From the NCBI RefSeq assembly GCF_008370045.1, contig NZ_VOBN01000026.1, positions 1 through 64,000 of the forward strand: 64,000 nt of DNA, read 5' to 3'. Below the pieces are notes generated by a model that did no database searches, was not told where the DNA came from, and saw nothing but the letters and a program-made list of their open reading frames with translations. Source of the stretch: Pseudomonas sp. ANT_J12 (GTDB lineage Bacteria > Pseudomonadota > Gammaproteobacteria > Pseudomonadales > Pseudomonadaceae). The position numbers were made by a program, and so were the translations under genes. Positions 52,775-61,180 of the stretch are shown one piece after another (positions within the stretch are counted from its first letter, which is position 1; every line of letters starts with the position of its first letter).

Positions 52775-53788
52775 TCAAGCCAATTTGCACCGATCAAAAA
52801 ACCGCTCACGCCCCAACACCATCAACGCCGCGCGCTTGTGCGGGAAGTCGAATTCTTTCTCGCAGTGGAAACACTGGTTGTGCAGGTGCCCGATCATCTT
52901 TGCGTTGTCGGCGCGGGGTTCGGCGGCGACTTTCTGCGTGCGCGGATCGTCGAGGAACAGGTAATGCACCAGCGCCGATAACCAGCTCGCCACCTTGTAC
53001 GGGCCGCGGTGCGCTTCTTCACCCACCAGCATGTGAATACCGCGGTCGTAATCGCCGGCGTCGTAGAACGGCGCGATGCGATCTTCCTTGGCCCAGTAGG
53101 CTTCAAAGTACGCAAATGGCTGATCATCGAAACAACCGATCAGCGTCAGCGTGTGCGGATCGGCGTCGAGCTTGCTCAGGTATTCGCGATGTTTGTCGAG
53201 ACTGCCCTCCTCCTGCCAGAAACTGGCCACTCGCGGGCTGTTCTGCCAGCGATTGAAACGCGGCAAATCCTGTTCGATTTCGACCGTGCGCAACGACACC
53301 CACGCACCCAGGCGCGCATCGAAACGTCGATAGACTTCGCCGCGCGGTTTGGCCGGGCGCAAGGGATAACGCTTGCCGCCGCTGCTGACCATCTGCTGCG
53401 GATAGCTGCCCGTCAGCGATTCGCCGAGCCACGGCTGCGGCAACTGCCAGAACAGGGTGCGTTCGCAGCGGTACTCGCCCGCCGTTTCGGTCGGGATCAG
53501 CAAACCGCTGAACAGCGCTTCGGTGGGCGCCTCGTCCAGGCGCCAGGTCAGGCGCTGGCACGCCGGATCCCGGGCAAACAGCCAATAACAGGCGGCCCAC
53601 AAGGCTTGACCCGCGGGCAAGCCGAAGCGTTCGTCGACTTCGATGTGCAACGCGGGTTCACGACTCAGGCGCAAGCGGATCAGCGGCTGCCCTTCCAGGG
53701 TGAGGCTCAGGCGGCTTTCGGTTTCATCGGCTACAAGACTGCGCCCTGACGGCAAGGCCAGGGCAGTCAGGTCATTCAGATTGGACAT
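52775..53788 (-). CDS. pvdY: GNAT-type siderophore acetyltransferase PvdY
   Basis: A 337-residue protein whose C-terminal half is an IucB/RhbD-like acetyltransferase domain. FDARLGAWVSLRTVEIEQDLPRFNRWQNSPRVASFWQEEG opens it, and TLIGCFDDQPFAYFEAYWAKEDRIAPFY, DRGIHMLVGEEAHRGP and HNQCFHCEKEFDFPHKRAALM follow. Such enzymes acylate N-hydroxylated ornithine or lysine. PvdYII-type proteins acetylate hydroxyornithine in some pyoverdines, so this strain's pyoverdine may carry acetyl-hydroxyornithine. The gene lies behind an IS box next to pvdS, as in other fluorescent pseudomonads. Confidence 0.88.
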   Translation of the reverse strand: MSNLNDLTALALPSGRSLVADETESRLSLTLEGQPLIRLRLSREPALHIEVDERFGLPAGQALWAACYWLFARDPACQRLTWRLDEAPTEALFSGLLIPTETAGEYRCERTLFWQLPQPWLGESLTGSYPQQMVSSGGKRYPLRPAKPRGEVYRRFDARLGAWVSLRTVEIEQDLPRFNRWQNSPRVASFWQEEGSLDKHREYLSKLDADPHTLTLIGCFDDQPFAYFEAYWAKEDRIAPFYDAGDYDRGIHMLVGEEAHRGPYKVASWLSALVHYLFLDDPRTQKVAAEPRADNAKMIGHLHNQCFHCEKEFDFPHKRAALMVLGRERFFDRCKLA

Positions 53789-53828
53789 GGGTCGGGCTCA
53801 CAGTAATCGTCGACAGTTCAACGATGTG

Positions 53829-53852
53829 ACGTGAGCCGGAGCGGGAAATTTA
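53829..53852 (-). promoter_or_regulatory. Iron-starvation (IS) box, PvdS promoter of pvdY
   Basis: On the minus strand TAAAT and CGT are separated by exactly 16 bases, 41 bases before the pvdY start. Confidence 0.87.
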
Positions 53853-53888
53853 AGCGAACGCGTTAAATCCGCGACTTGCGGCAGGTTT

Positions 53889-54683
53889 TCAGGATTTTGG
53901 CACCGGCACCACGGCAATCTTGTACGGCTGGAAGATCTTCAGCATCTGGCCGTTATCGCGCAAGCCTTGCAACAATTTGCTGAATGCCGGGCCACTGATC
54001 GGCGCGGCCGGGCTGAGCAGCGCGTAGTGGTGATAGACCTGATCGATGCGCTGGGACACCAGCAGTTGATCAGCGACTTGCTCGTTGCGCAGCAGGTAAT
54101 CGCTCAGGTAAGAGCGCGTGACCAGAGCAATGTCGGCCCGGTCGCGCAAGACCATCAGCAGGTTGCTGTCATGGGAATAGGTCAGCGTGGCGTTGAAGTT
54201 CTGCGCGAGGAATTTCGGGTCGGCGTTAAAGTTGGCGAACTCATAGTGATAGCCGCTGAACAAGGCCAGGCGCTTGCCCGTGAGGTCGGCAAAATAGCTC
54301 TCGTGGCGCTCGGGTTTGCGCTGGGCGACAAAAATCTCGGCGTCTTCCAGGCCCATGTCGACGGTGGTGTGAGGAATCTCCTTCCAGCCCCAATCCGGGT
54401 TCTCGAAGATCGCCATGTCCACCCGACCTTGCTTGAAATCGCCGAAACGCCGGGGGATGGAGGTCGGCACCAGCACGAACTGGTAATCGGTTTGCAACTG
54501 GTTCAAGGCTTCCACCAATTGCGGCAGCAGGCCCGTGTCGGCGCCGGACTCCGGGCGCACGGTGTAAGGCGGGAAATGCGCAGCACCGACCCGCACCAGT
54601 TGTGCCGCCTGGGACGGCAACACCCATAGCACCGCTAATGCCGCCAGCAAGAGCCGCGACACCGTCCACATTGGCGAAGACAT
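53889..54683 (-). CDS. Periplasmic solute-binding-like protein (SBP_bac_3 family)
   Basis: A 264-residue secreted protein with a signal peptide (RLLLAALAVLWVLPSQAA). The binding domain has the family pattern LVRVGAAHFPPYTVRPESGADTGLLPQLVEALNQ, GDFKQGRVDMAIFENP and LTGKRLALFSGYHYEF. No ABC permease is adjacent, so it may be an orphan binding protein or a sensor partner. The ATG at 54683 directly precedes the signal peptide; the frame is open to 54728. The ligand is unknown. Confidence 0.75.
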   Translation of the reverse strand: MSSPMWTVSRLLLAALAVLWVLPSQAAQLVRVGAAHFPPYTVRPESGADTGLLPQLVEALNQLQTDYQFVLVPTSIPRRFGDFKQGRVDMAIFENPDWGWKEIPHTTVDMGLEDAEIFVAQRKPERHESYFADLTGKRLALFSGYHYEFANFNADPKFLAQNFNATLTYSHDSNLLMVLRDRADIALVTRSYLSDYLLRNEQVADQLLVSQRIDQVYHHYALLSPAAPISGPAFSKLLQGLRDNGQMLKIFQPYKIAVVPVPKS

Positions 54684-54776
54684 CAAAACAACCCACTCCC
54701 CAAATAAAATACGCATCAATGCATTCAAGCTAGGCGGTTTCGCCTACTTAGCCAGTTTATCGTCGAGATAGACGTC

Positions 54777-55403
54777 TCACGGCTTCTCTTCAAGCACCAG
54801 AATCAACGCCTCTTCGGCCAATTGCTCAAGGCTCATGCTGCCGCCGGCGCGAAACCAGGTGGTGGTCCAGGACAAGGCGCCCGTCAGGAACCGCCGGGTG
54901 ATGAACACATCACCGCGGATAAAACCGGCGTCCTTGGCTTCCCCGAGCACCTGCAGCCAGATCGCTTCATAGATGTCCCGCAGCGCCAGCACCTGGACCT
55001 GGCCGTCTTCGGACAGCGAACGCCATTCGTAGACCAGCACCGCCATGGCTTCGCCGCTACCGCCCATGATCGACTGCAATTCGCAGCGGATCAGCGCCAG
55101 CACCCGCTCGCGCACGTTGCCGGCCTCGGCCAGGGCCGCTTGCATCAACGCGGTGTTGTAGCGAATGGTCTCTTCCATCACGGCGCGCAGGATCTCGTCC
55201 TTGCTTTTGAAGTGATGAAAAATACTGCCCGACTGAATGCCCACCGCGCCGGCCAGGTCGCGCACCGTGGTGCGTTCATAGCCTTTATTGCGGAACAGGT
55301 GAGCCGCCACTTGCAGCAGTTTGCCGCGGGCGCTGTCCGGGTCGGTCAATTGGCCGTTGTCGACCAATTCGCGCATCACCCCGAGGGCTTTTTGCTCGTC
55401 CAC
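54777..55403 (-). CDS. atuR: TetR-family repressor AtuR
   Basis: A 208-residue TetR-family regulator. The helix-turn-helix is TTVRDLAGAVGIQSGSIFHHFKSKDEIL, and the C-terminal domain is helical with SWTTTWFRAGGSMSLEQLAEE. It is divergent from atuA. P. aeruginosa AtuR represses the acyclic terpene genes by binding two 13-bp inverted repeats in the atuR-atuA gap; a matching pair lies at 55492-55550. The start is a GTG at 55403 with AGGAG seven bases upstream. Confidence 0.88.
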   Translation of the reverse strand: MDEQKALGVMRELVDNGQLTDPDSARGKLLQVAAHLFRNKGYERTTVRDLAGAVGIQSGSIFHHFKSKDEILRAVMEETIRYNTALMQAALAEAGNVRERVLALIRCELQSIMGGSGEAMAVLVYEWRSLSEDGQVQVLALRDIYEAIWLQVLGEAKDAGFIRGDVFITRRFLTGALSWTTTWFRAGGSMSLEQLAEEALILVLEEKP

Positions 55404-55491
55404 CCGTTATCTCCTACAGTCGTTCAGTCAAATGCGCCCTTCGCCGCTAAAACAGCGGGGTTGCGCGGGCAATTTAAGCTGGCCGGGACGA

Positions 55492-55507
55492 CCAAGCAAG
55501 CGCTTGG
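55492..55507. promoter_or_regulatory. AtuR operator, site 1
   Basis: CCAAGCAAGCGCTTGG, containing the perfect 10-bp palindrome CAAGCGCTTG. It is the exact reverse complement of site 2. Confidence 0.8.
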
Positions 55508-55534
55508 GCCGAAGATATTTCAGGCGTTTACAAA

Positions 55535-55550
55535 CCAAGCGCTTGCTTGG
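55535..55550. promoter_or_regulatory. AtuR operator, site 2
   Basis: CCAAGCGCTTGCTTGG with the same CAAGCGCTTG core, 39 bases (about four helical turns) from site 1 and 32 bases before atuA. Both sites could cover the atuA promoter. Confidence 0.8.
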
Positions 55551-55581
55551 TAGTCTCGGAGCACTTCTGTCGGAGCTGAGC

Positions 55582-57384
55582 ATGGAGTCGACTGTGCCAA
55601 AAACAATCCGCATCGGTTGCGCCAGTGCCTTCTGGGGCGACACCTGCACCGCCGCTGCGCAACTGGTGCAAGGCGGGCGCCTGGACTATCTGGTGTTCGA
55701 TTACCTGGCCGAGATCACGATGTCGATCATGGCCGGCGCCCGGATGAAAGATCCCCAGGCCGGCTACGCCACTGACTTCATCGAAGTCCTCGGTCCTTTG
55801 CTGCCACAACTCGCCGAACAGAAGATCCGCGTCATCAGCAACGCCGGCGGAGTCAACCCGCAGGCCTGCGCCGCCGCCCTGCAAGCGGCGTGCGACAAGG
55901 CCGGGGTGGCACTGAAGATTGCCGTGCTGCTGGGCGACGACCTGCAACCACAGTTCAAACAACTCGCCAGCCAAGGCCTGCGCGAGATGTTCAGCGGCGC
56001 GCCGTTGCCGCCGATGTGCGTGTCCACCAACGCCTACCTCGGCGCGCCGGGCATCGTCGAAGCCCTGCGCCTGGGCGCGGACATCGTGATCACCGGCCGG
56101 GTGGTCGACAGCGCCGTAGTCAGTGCCGCACTGGTGCATGAATTCGGCTGGTCGTGGCACGACTACGACAAACTGGCCCAGGCCGCGCTGGCCGGACACA
56201 TCATTGAGTGCGGCGCCCAGTGCACCGGCGGCAATTTCACCGACTGGCGCGAGGTGCCCGATTACGAGCACATCGGTTTCCCCATCGTCGAAGTCAGCGC
56301 CGACAGCCAGTTCATCGTCAGCAAACCCGAGGGCTCCGGCGGATTGGTCACGCCGCTGACCGTCGGCGAGCAAATGCTCTATGAAATCGGCGACCCACGG
56401 GCCTATCGGCTGCCGGATGTGGTCTGCGATTTCAGCCAGGTCAAGCTTCAGCAACAGGGCAAGCATGGGGTGCAGGTCCACGGCGCGAAAGGCTTGCCGC
56501 CGACCGATCAGTACAAGGTCAGCGCCACCTACCCCGACGGTTTCCGCTGCACCGCCAGTTGCCTGATCGCCGGCATCGATGCGGTGGACAAGGCACGGCG
56601 GGTCAGCGCAGCGATCATCAACAAGACGTCAGAGATTTTCAGCCAGCGCGGCTGGGCACCCTACAGCGAAGTGAACATCGAACTGCTCGGCAGCGAAGCC
56701 ACCTACGGCCCCCACGGCCAGCGCCACGACAGCCGCGAAGTGGTGATCAAACTCGCCGTGCGCCACCCGAGCAAACAGGCGCTGATCGTGTTCTCCCGGG
56801 AAATCGCCCAGGCCGCCACCGGCATGGCACCCGGGTTGACCGGGATCGTTGGTGGGCGGCCTTCGGTGTATCCGTTGATCCGGCTGTTCTCGTTCCTGAT
56901 CGACAAAAGTGCCTGCACGCTGGAGATTGATCTCAACGGTCAGCGCCACGCCTGCGCCCTGCCCAGCCTCGATCCGCTGGACACCGACGCCCTGCCCGCC
57001 CCGCATGAATTGCCCAAACCCCAGGGCCGGGCCGACGCCAGCGTGGCACTGGTCAAACTCGCGGTGGCGCGCTCCGGCGACAAGGGCAACCACAGCAACA
57101 TCGGGGTCATGGCGCGGCAGCCGCAGTTCCTGCCCTGGATCGCCGAAGCGCTGACACCGGAAGTGATCGTCGACTGGATGAGCCACGTGCTCGACCCGAT
57201 CCACGGCCGTGTCGAGCGCTGGTACCTGCCCGGCACCCACAGCTTGAACTTCCTGCTGGAAAACGCCCTCGGCGGTGGCGGCGTGGCCAGCCTGCGGATC
57301 GATCCGCAAGGCAAGGCTTTCGCCCAGCAACTGCTGGAGATCCAGATTCCGGTGCCCCAGAGCATCGCCGACCAGGTCAACTAG
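55582..57384 (+). CDS. atuA: Acyclic terpene utilisation protein AtuA
   Basis: A 600-residue protein of the AtuA family. It starts IRIGCASAFWGDTCTAAAQLVQGG, and contains DYLAEITMSIMAGARMKDP, NAGGVNPQACA, VVDSAVVSAAL and a C-terminal domain with ARSGDKGNHSNIGVMAR. AtuA is required for growth on citronellol and geraniol, but its reaction is not established. The ATG at 55582 follows CGGAGCTGAGC. It is the first gene of an operon that runs through atuF. Confidence 0.93.
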   Translation: MESTVPKTIRIGCASAFWGDTCTAAAQLVQGGRLDYLVFDYLAEITMSIMAGARMKDPQAGYATDFIEVLGPLLPQLAEQKIRVISNAGGVNPQACAAALQAACDKAGVALKIAVLLGDDLQPQFKQLASQGLREMFSGAPLPPMCVSTNAYLGAPGIVEALRLGADIVITGRVVDSAVVSAALVHEFGWSWHDYDKLAQAALAGHIIECGAQCTGGNFTDWREVPDYEHIGFPIVEVSADSQFIVSKPEGSGGLVTPLTVGEQMLYEIGDPRAYRLPDVVCDFSQVKLQQQGKHGVQVHGAKGLPPTDQYKVSATYPDGFRCTASCLIAGIDAVDKARRVSAAIINKTSEIFSQRGWAPYSEVNIELLGSEATYGPHGQRHDSREVVIKLAVRHPSKQALIVFSREIAQAATGMAPGLTGIVGGRPSVYPLIRLFSFLIDKSACTLEIDLNGQRHACALPSLDPLDTDALPAPHELPKPQGRADASVALVKLAVARSGDKGNHSNIGVMARQPQFLPWIAEALTPEVIVDWMSHVLDPIHGRVERWYLPGTHSLNFLLENALGGGGVASLRIDPQGKAFAQQLLEIQIPVPQSIADQVN

Positions 57385-57396
57385 AGGACCGCTGCC

Positions 57397-58266
57397 ATGG
57401 CTTACGACTCGATTTTCAAACCCGACCTGTTCGCCGGCCACACCATCATCGTCACCGGCGGCGGCAGCGGCATCGGCCGTTGCACCGCCCACGAACTCGC
57501 AGCCCTCGGCGCCCATGTGCTGCTGGTGGGGCGTAACGCCGACAAACTGCGCAACGTCGCCACCGAGATCGCCGAGGACGGCGGCAAGGCGGACTGGAAG
57601 ACCTGCGATATTCGCGAGGAAGAAGCGGTCAAGCATCTGGTCAGCGAGTTGATCCGCCTGTTCGGACCGATCCATGGCCTGGTCAACAACGCTGGCGGCC
57701 AGTTCCCGTCGCCCCTGGCCTCGATCAATCAGAAAGGTTTCGAAACCGTGATGCGCACCAACCTGGTGGGCGGTTTCCTGATGGCCCGGGAAGTGTTCAA
57801 CCAGTCCATGAGCAAACACGGCGGGGCCATCGTCAACATGCTCGCCGACATGTGGGGCGGCATGCCCGGCATGGGCCATTCGGGGGCATCGCGCTCGGGC
57901 ATGGACAACCTGACCAAGACCGCCGCGTTCGAATGGGGTTATGCCGGGGTGCGGGTCAACGCCGTGGCGCCGGGCTGGATCGCCTCCAGTGGCATGGACA
58001 CTTACGAAGGCGCGTTCAAGGCCGTGATCCCGACCCTGCGCGAACATGTACCGCTCAAGCGTATCGGCACCGAATCGGAAGTGAGTGCGGCGATTGTGTT
58101 CCTGCTCAGCCCGGCGGCGGCGTTTGTCAGCGGCAGCACCTTGCGCATCGATGGCGCCGCGAGCCTGGGCGGTCGGGCGTGGCCGATTCACAAGGCGCAG
58201 AACAGTGAGTCGTACAACGGCTTCCATCGCGCCTATTTGCCGGACGTACTCAAGGACAAGGAATAA
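57397..58266 (+). CDS. atuB: Short-chain dehydrogenase AtuB
   Basis: A 289-residue classical SDR. The NAD(P)-binding loop is TGGGSGIGRCTAHEL at residues 21-35, and NNAGGQFPSPL is present. Where most SDRs have YxxxK, it reads SGASRSGMDNLTK, as in the 2,4-dienoyl-CoA reductase-like subgroup that lacks the tyrosine. The role in terpene catabolism is assigned by operon position. The proposed function as citronellol/citronellal dehydrogenase is uncertain because of the active-site difference. GAGGACC precedes the ATG. Confidence 0.88.
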   Translation: MAYDSIFKPDLFAGHTIIVTGGGSGIGRCTAHELAALGAHVLLVGRNADKLRNVATEIAEDGGKADWKTCDIREEEAVKHLVSELIRLFGPIHGLVNNAGGQFPSPLASINQKGFETVMRTNLVGGFLMAREVFNQSMSKHGGAIVNMLADMWGGMPGMGHSGASRSGMDNLTKTAAFEWGYAGVRVNAVAPGWIASSGMDTYEGAFKAVIPTLREHVPLKRIGTESEVSAAIVFLLSPAAAFVSGSTLRIDGAASLGGRAWPIHKAQNSESYNGFHRAYLPDVLKDKE

Positions 58267-58269
58267 ACC

Positions 58270-59886
58270 ATGCCGGTGATCGAGTCCCAGATCGACCCTT
58301 TCAGCGAGCAGTTCGCGCAAAACCGTGCAGCGATGCTGGTGGGTATCGAGCATATCCGTCAGCTCGAACAAAACCTGCTGAACAAGGCCTTGGAGGCCAA
58401 GGCCAAGTTCGACAAGCGCGGGCAATTGCTGCCCCGTGAACGCCTCAACCTGCTGCTCGACCCTGGCGCGCCGTTCCTCGAACTGGCAAGCCTGGCCGGC
58501 TACAAGCTGCACGACGACAAGGACGGCAGTTCGGCCGGCGGCGGCTTGATTGCCGGGATCGGCTACGTGTCCGGCGCACGGGTGCTGGTGGTGGCGAACA
58601 ACAGCGCGATCAAGGGCGGGACCATTTCCCCCAGCGGTTTGAAAAAATCCCTGCGCCTGCAACAGATCGCCATGGAAAACAAACTGCCGGTGATCACCCT
58701 CGCCGAAAGCGGCGGCGCCAACCTCAATTACGCCGCCGACATTTTCATCGAAGGCGCGCGCAGCTTTGCCAATCAGGCGCGGATGTCCGCCATGGGTTTG
58801 CCGCAGATCACGGTGGTGCATGGCTCGGCCACCGCCGGCGGCGCCTATCAGCCGGGGTTGTCGGATTACGTGGTGGTGGTGCGCGGCAAGGCCAAGCTGT
58901 TTCTCGCCGGCCCGCCGCTGCTCAAAGCCGCCACGGGTGAAGTCGCCACCGATGAAGAATTGGGCGGCGCCGAGATGCACGCGCAAACCGCCGGCACCGC
59001 CGAATACCTGGCGGAAAACGATGCCGACGGTGTGCGCCTGGTGCGCGAGATTGTCAGCCTGATGGCGTGGAACGAGCAGTTGCCCTGGCTGCCCGAACCG
59101 CAGTGGAAAGAACCGCTCTACCCTATCGACGAACTGCTGGGGCTGATCCCGGATGACCCGAAAAAACCCTACGACGTGCGCGAAATCATCGCCCGGATTG
59201 CCGACGCCTCGAACTTCCTGGAATTCAAGGGCGAGTTCGATCAACAGACGATTTGCGGCCATCTGAAAATCCAGGGCCGGGCTTGCGGGTTTATCGGCAA
59301 TAACGGCCCGATCACACCGAAGGGCGCAAGCAAGGCGGCGCAGTTTATTCAGCTGTGCGACCAGAGCCAGACGCCGCTGCTGTTTTTCCACAACACTACC
59401 GGGTTCATGGTCGGCACCGAATCGGAGCAGCAAGGGGTGATCAAGCACGGCGCGAAAATGATCCAGGCGGTGGCCAATGCCCGGGTGCCCAAACTGACCA
59501 TCGTCGTCGGCGGTTCCTACGGCGCCGGCAACTACGCGATGTGCGGCCGTGGCTTGGACCCGCGTTTCATTTTTGCCTGGCCCAACAGTCGCACCGCCGT
59601 GATGGGTGGCGCCCAGGCCGGCAAGGTGCTGCGGATCGTCACCGAGGCCAAGCAGCTCAAGGACGGTTTGGTGCCGGACCCGAAAATGCTCGACATGCTG
59701 GAGCAGGTCACCGCGCAGAAACTCGACAGCCAGTCCACTGCGCTCTACGGCAGCGCCAGTTTGTGGGACGACGGGCTGATCGATCCGCGGGATACCCGGA
59801 CGTTGCTCGGTTACTTACTGGACATTTGCCACGAGGCCGAGGTTCGGCCACTGCAAGCCAACAGTTTTGGTGTCGCCAGATTTTGA
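58270..59886 (+). CDS. atuC: Geranyl-CoA carboxylase carboxyltransferase subunit AtuC
   Basis: A 538-residue carboxyltransferase (beta) subunit of an acyl-CoA carboxylase. With AtuF it carboxylates the gamma-methyl group of cis-geranyl-CoA to isohexenyl-glutaconyl-CoA. N- and C-crotonase halves are visible. The first oxyanion region has ESGGANLNYAADIFIEGARSF and GSATAGGAYQPGL. The second has FFHNTTGFMVGTESEQQGVIKHGAKM and VVGGSYGAGNYAMCGRGLDPRFI. It could be confused with the leucine-pathway LiuB. The atu gene order supports AtuC. A palindromic repeat separates it from atuD. Confidence 0.9.
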   Translation: MPVIESQIDPFSEQFAQNRAAMLVGIEHIRQLEQNLLNKALEAKAKFDKRGQLLPRERLNLLLDPGAPFLELASLAGYKLHDDKDGSSAGGGLIAGIGYVSGARVLVVANNSAIKGGTISPSGLKKSLRLQQIAMENKLPVITLAESGGANLNYAADIFIEGARSFANQARMSAMGLPQITVVHGSATAGGAYQPGLSDYVVVVRGKAKLFLAGPPLLKAATGEVATDEELGGAEMHAQTAGTAEYLAENDADGVRLVREIVSLMAWNEQLPWLPEPQWKEPLYPIDELLGLIPDDPKKPYDVREIIARIADASNFLEFKGEFDQQTICGHLKIQGRACGFIGNNGPITPKGASKAAQFIQLCDQSQTPLLFFHNTTGFMVGTESEQQGVIKHGAKMIQAVANARVPKLTIVVGGSYGAGNYAMCGRGLDPRFIFAWPNSRTAVMGGAQAGKVLRIVTEAKQLKDGLVPDPKMLDMLEQVTAQKLDSQSTALYGSASLWDDGLIDPRDTRTLLGYLLDICHEAEVRPLQANSFGVARF

Positions 59887-59892
59887 TCATTT

Positions 59893-59998
59893 GATCGTTC
59901 CCACGCTCTGCGTGGGAATGCAGCCCGGGACGCTCCGCGTCCCAAAGCGGACGCAGAGCGTCCATAGAGGCGTTCCCACGCTGAGCGTGGTAACGATC
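59893..59998. repeat. GATCGTTCCCACGC palindromic element between atuC and atuD
   Basis: A somewhat diverged nested palindrome (CCACGCTGAGCGTGGTAACGATC at its right end, in short pieces) inside the atu operon. It begins seven bases after the atuC stop codon. Confidence 0.85.
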
Positions 59999-60022
59999 AT
60001 GGATATAAGGAGAACAATAAAA

Positions 60023-61180
60023 ATGATCTTCACCCAGGAACACGAAGCACTGCGCCGCACCGTTCGCCAGTTTGTCGATCACGAGATCAATCCGCACGTC
60101 GAAGCATGGGAAAAGGCCGGACGCTTTCCGATCCATGAGATTTTCCGCAAGGCCGGCGACCTCGGTTTGCTGGGGATTTCCAAGCCGGAGAAGTTCGGCG
60201 GCATGGGCCTGGACTACAGCTATTCGATCGTCGCCGCCGAAGAGTTCGGCACCATTCATTGCGGCGGGATTCCGATGTCCATCGGCGTGCAGACCGACAT
60301 GTGCACCCCGGCGCTGGCCCGCTTCGGCTCCGATGAATTGCGCGAAGAATTCCTGCGCCCGGCGATCACCGGCGAGCAGGTCGGTTGCATCGGTGTCTCG
60401 GAAGTCGGCGCCGGCTCCGATGTCGCGGGGCTGAAAACCACCGCGCGCAAGGACGGCGACGACTACGTGATCAACGGCAGCAAGATGTGGATCACCAACT
60501 CGCCGAGCGCCGATTTCATCTGCCTGCTGGCCAACACCTCGGACGACAAACCCCACGTCAACAAGTCGCTGATCATGGTGCCGATGAACACGCCCGGCAT
60601 CAGCCTGAGTTCGCACCTGGACAAGCTCGGCATGCGCAGCTCGGAAACCGCCCAGGTGTTTTTCGACAACGTGCGCGTGCCGCAACGCAACCGCATCGGC
60701 CATGAAGGCGCGGGGTTCATGATGCAGATGTTGCAGTTCCAGGAGGAACGCCTGTTCGGCGCGGCGAACATGATCAAGGGCCTGGAATACTGCATCGACA
60801 GCACCATCGAGTACTGCAAGGAACGCAAGACCTTCGGCAACGCGCTGATCGACAACCAGGTGATTCACTTTCGCCTGGCCGAACTGCAAACCGAAATCGA
60901 ATGCCTGCGGGCGCTGGTCTATCAGGCCACCGAGCAGTACATCAAAGGCCAGGACGTCACGCGCCTGGCGTCGATGGCCAAACTCAAGGCCGGACGCCTG
61001 GGCCGGGAAGTCAGCGACAGTTGCCTGCAATATTGGGGCGGCATGGGCTTCATGTGGGACAACCCGGTAGCCCGGGCTTACCGCGATGTGCGGCTGGTAT
61101 CGATTGGCGGCGGCGCCGACGAAATCATGCTGGGGATCATCTGCAAACTCATGGGCACCCTGCCGGGGAAAAAGAAATGA
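60023..61180 (+). CDS. atuD: Citronellyl-CoA dehydrogenase AtuD (acyl-CoA dehydrogenase family)
   Basis: A 385-residue FAD-dependent acyl-CoA dehydrogenase. In the Atu pathway it converts citronellyl-CoA to geranyl-CoA. The FAD and substrate regions read GCIGVSEVGAGSDVAGLKTTA and VINGSKMWITNSPSADFI, and the C-terminal part has QFQEERLFGAANMIKGLEYCIDSTIEYCKERKTFG and QYWGGMGFMWDNPVARAYRDVRLVSIGGGADEIM. The ATG at 60023 follows AAGGAG; upstream sequence is repeat DNA. The stop overlaps the atuE start (ATGA). Confidence 0.92.
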   Translation: MIFTQEHEALRRTVRQFVDHEINPHVEAWEKAGRFPIHEIFRKAGDLGLLGISKPEKFGGMGLDYSYSIVAAEEFGTIHCGGIPMSIGVQTDMCTPALARFGSDELREEFLRPAITGEQVGCIGVSEVGAGSDVAGLKTTARKDGDDYVINGSKMWITNSPSADFICLLANTSDDKPHVNKSLIMVPMNTPGISLSSHLDKLGMRSSETAQVFFDNVRVPQRNRIGHEGAGFMMQMLQFQEERLFGAANMIKGLEYCIDSTIEYCKERKTFGNALIDNQVIHFRLAELQTEIECLRALVYQATEQYIKGQDVTRLASMAKLKAGRLGREVSDSCLQYWGGMGFMWDNPVARAYRDVRLVSIGGGADEIMLGIICKLMGTLPGKKK

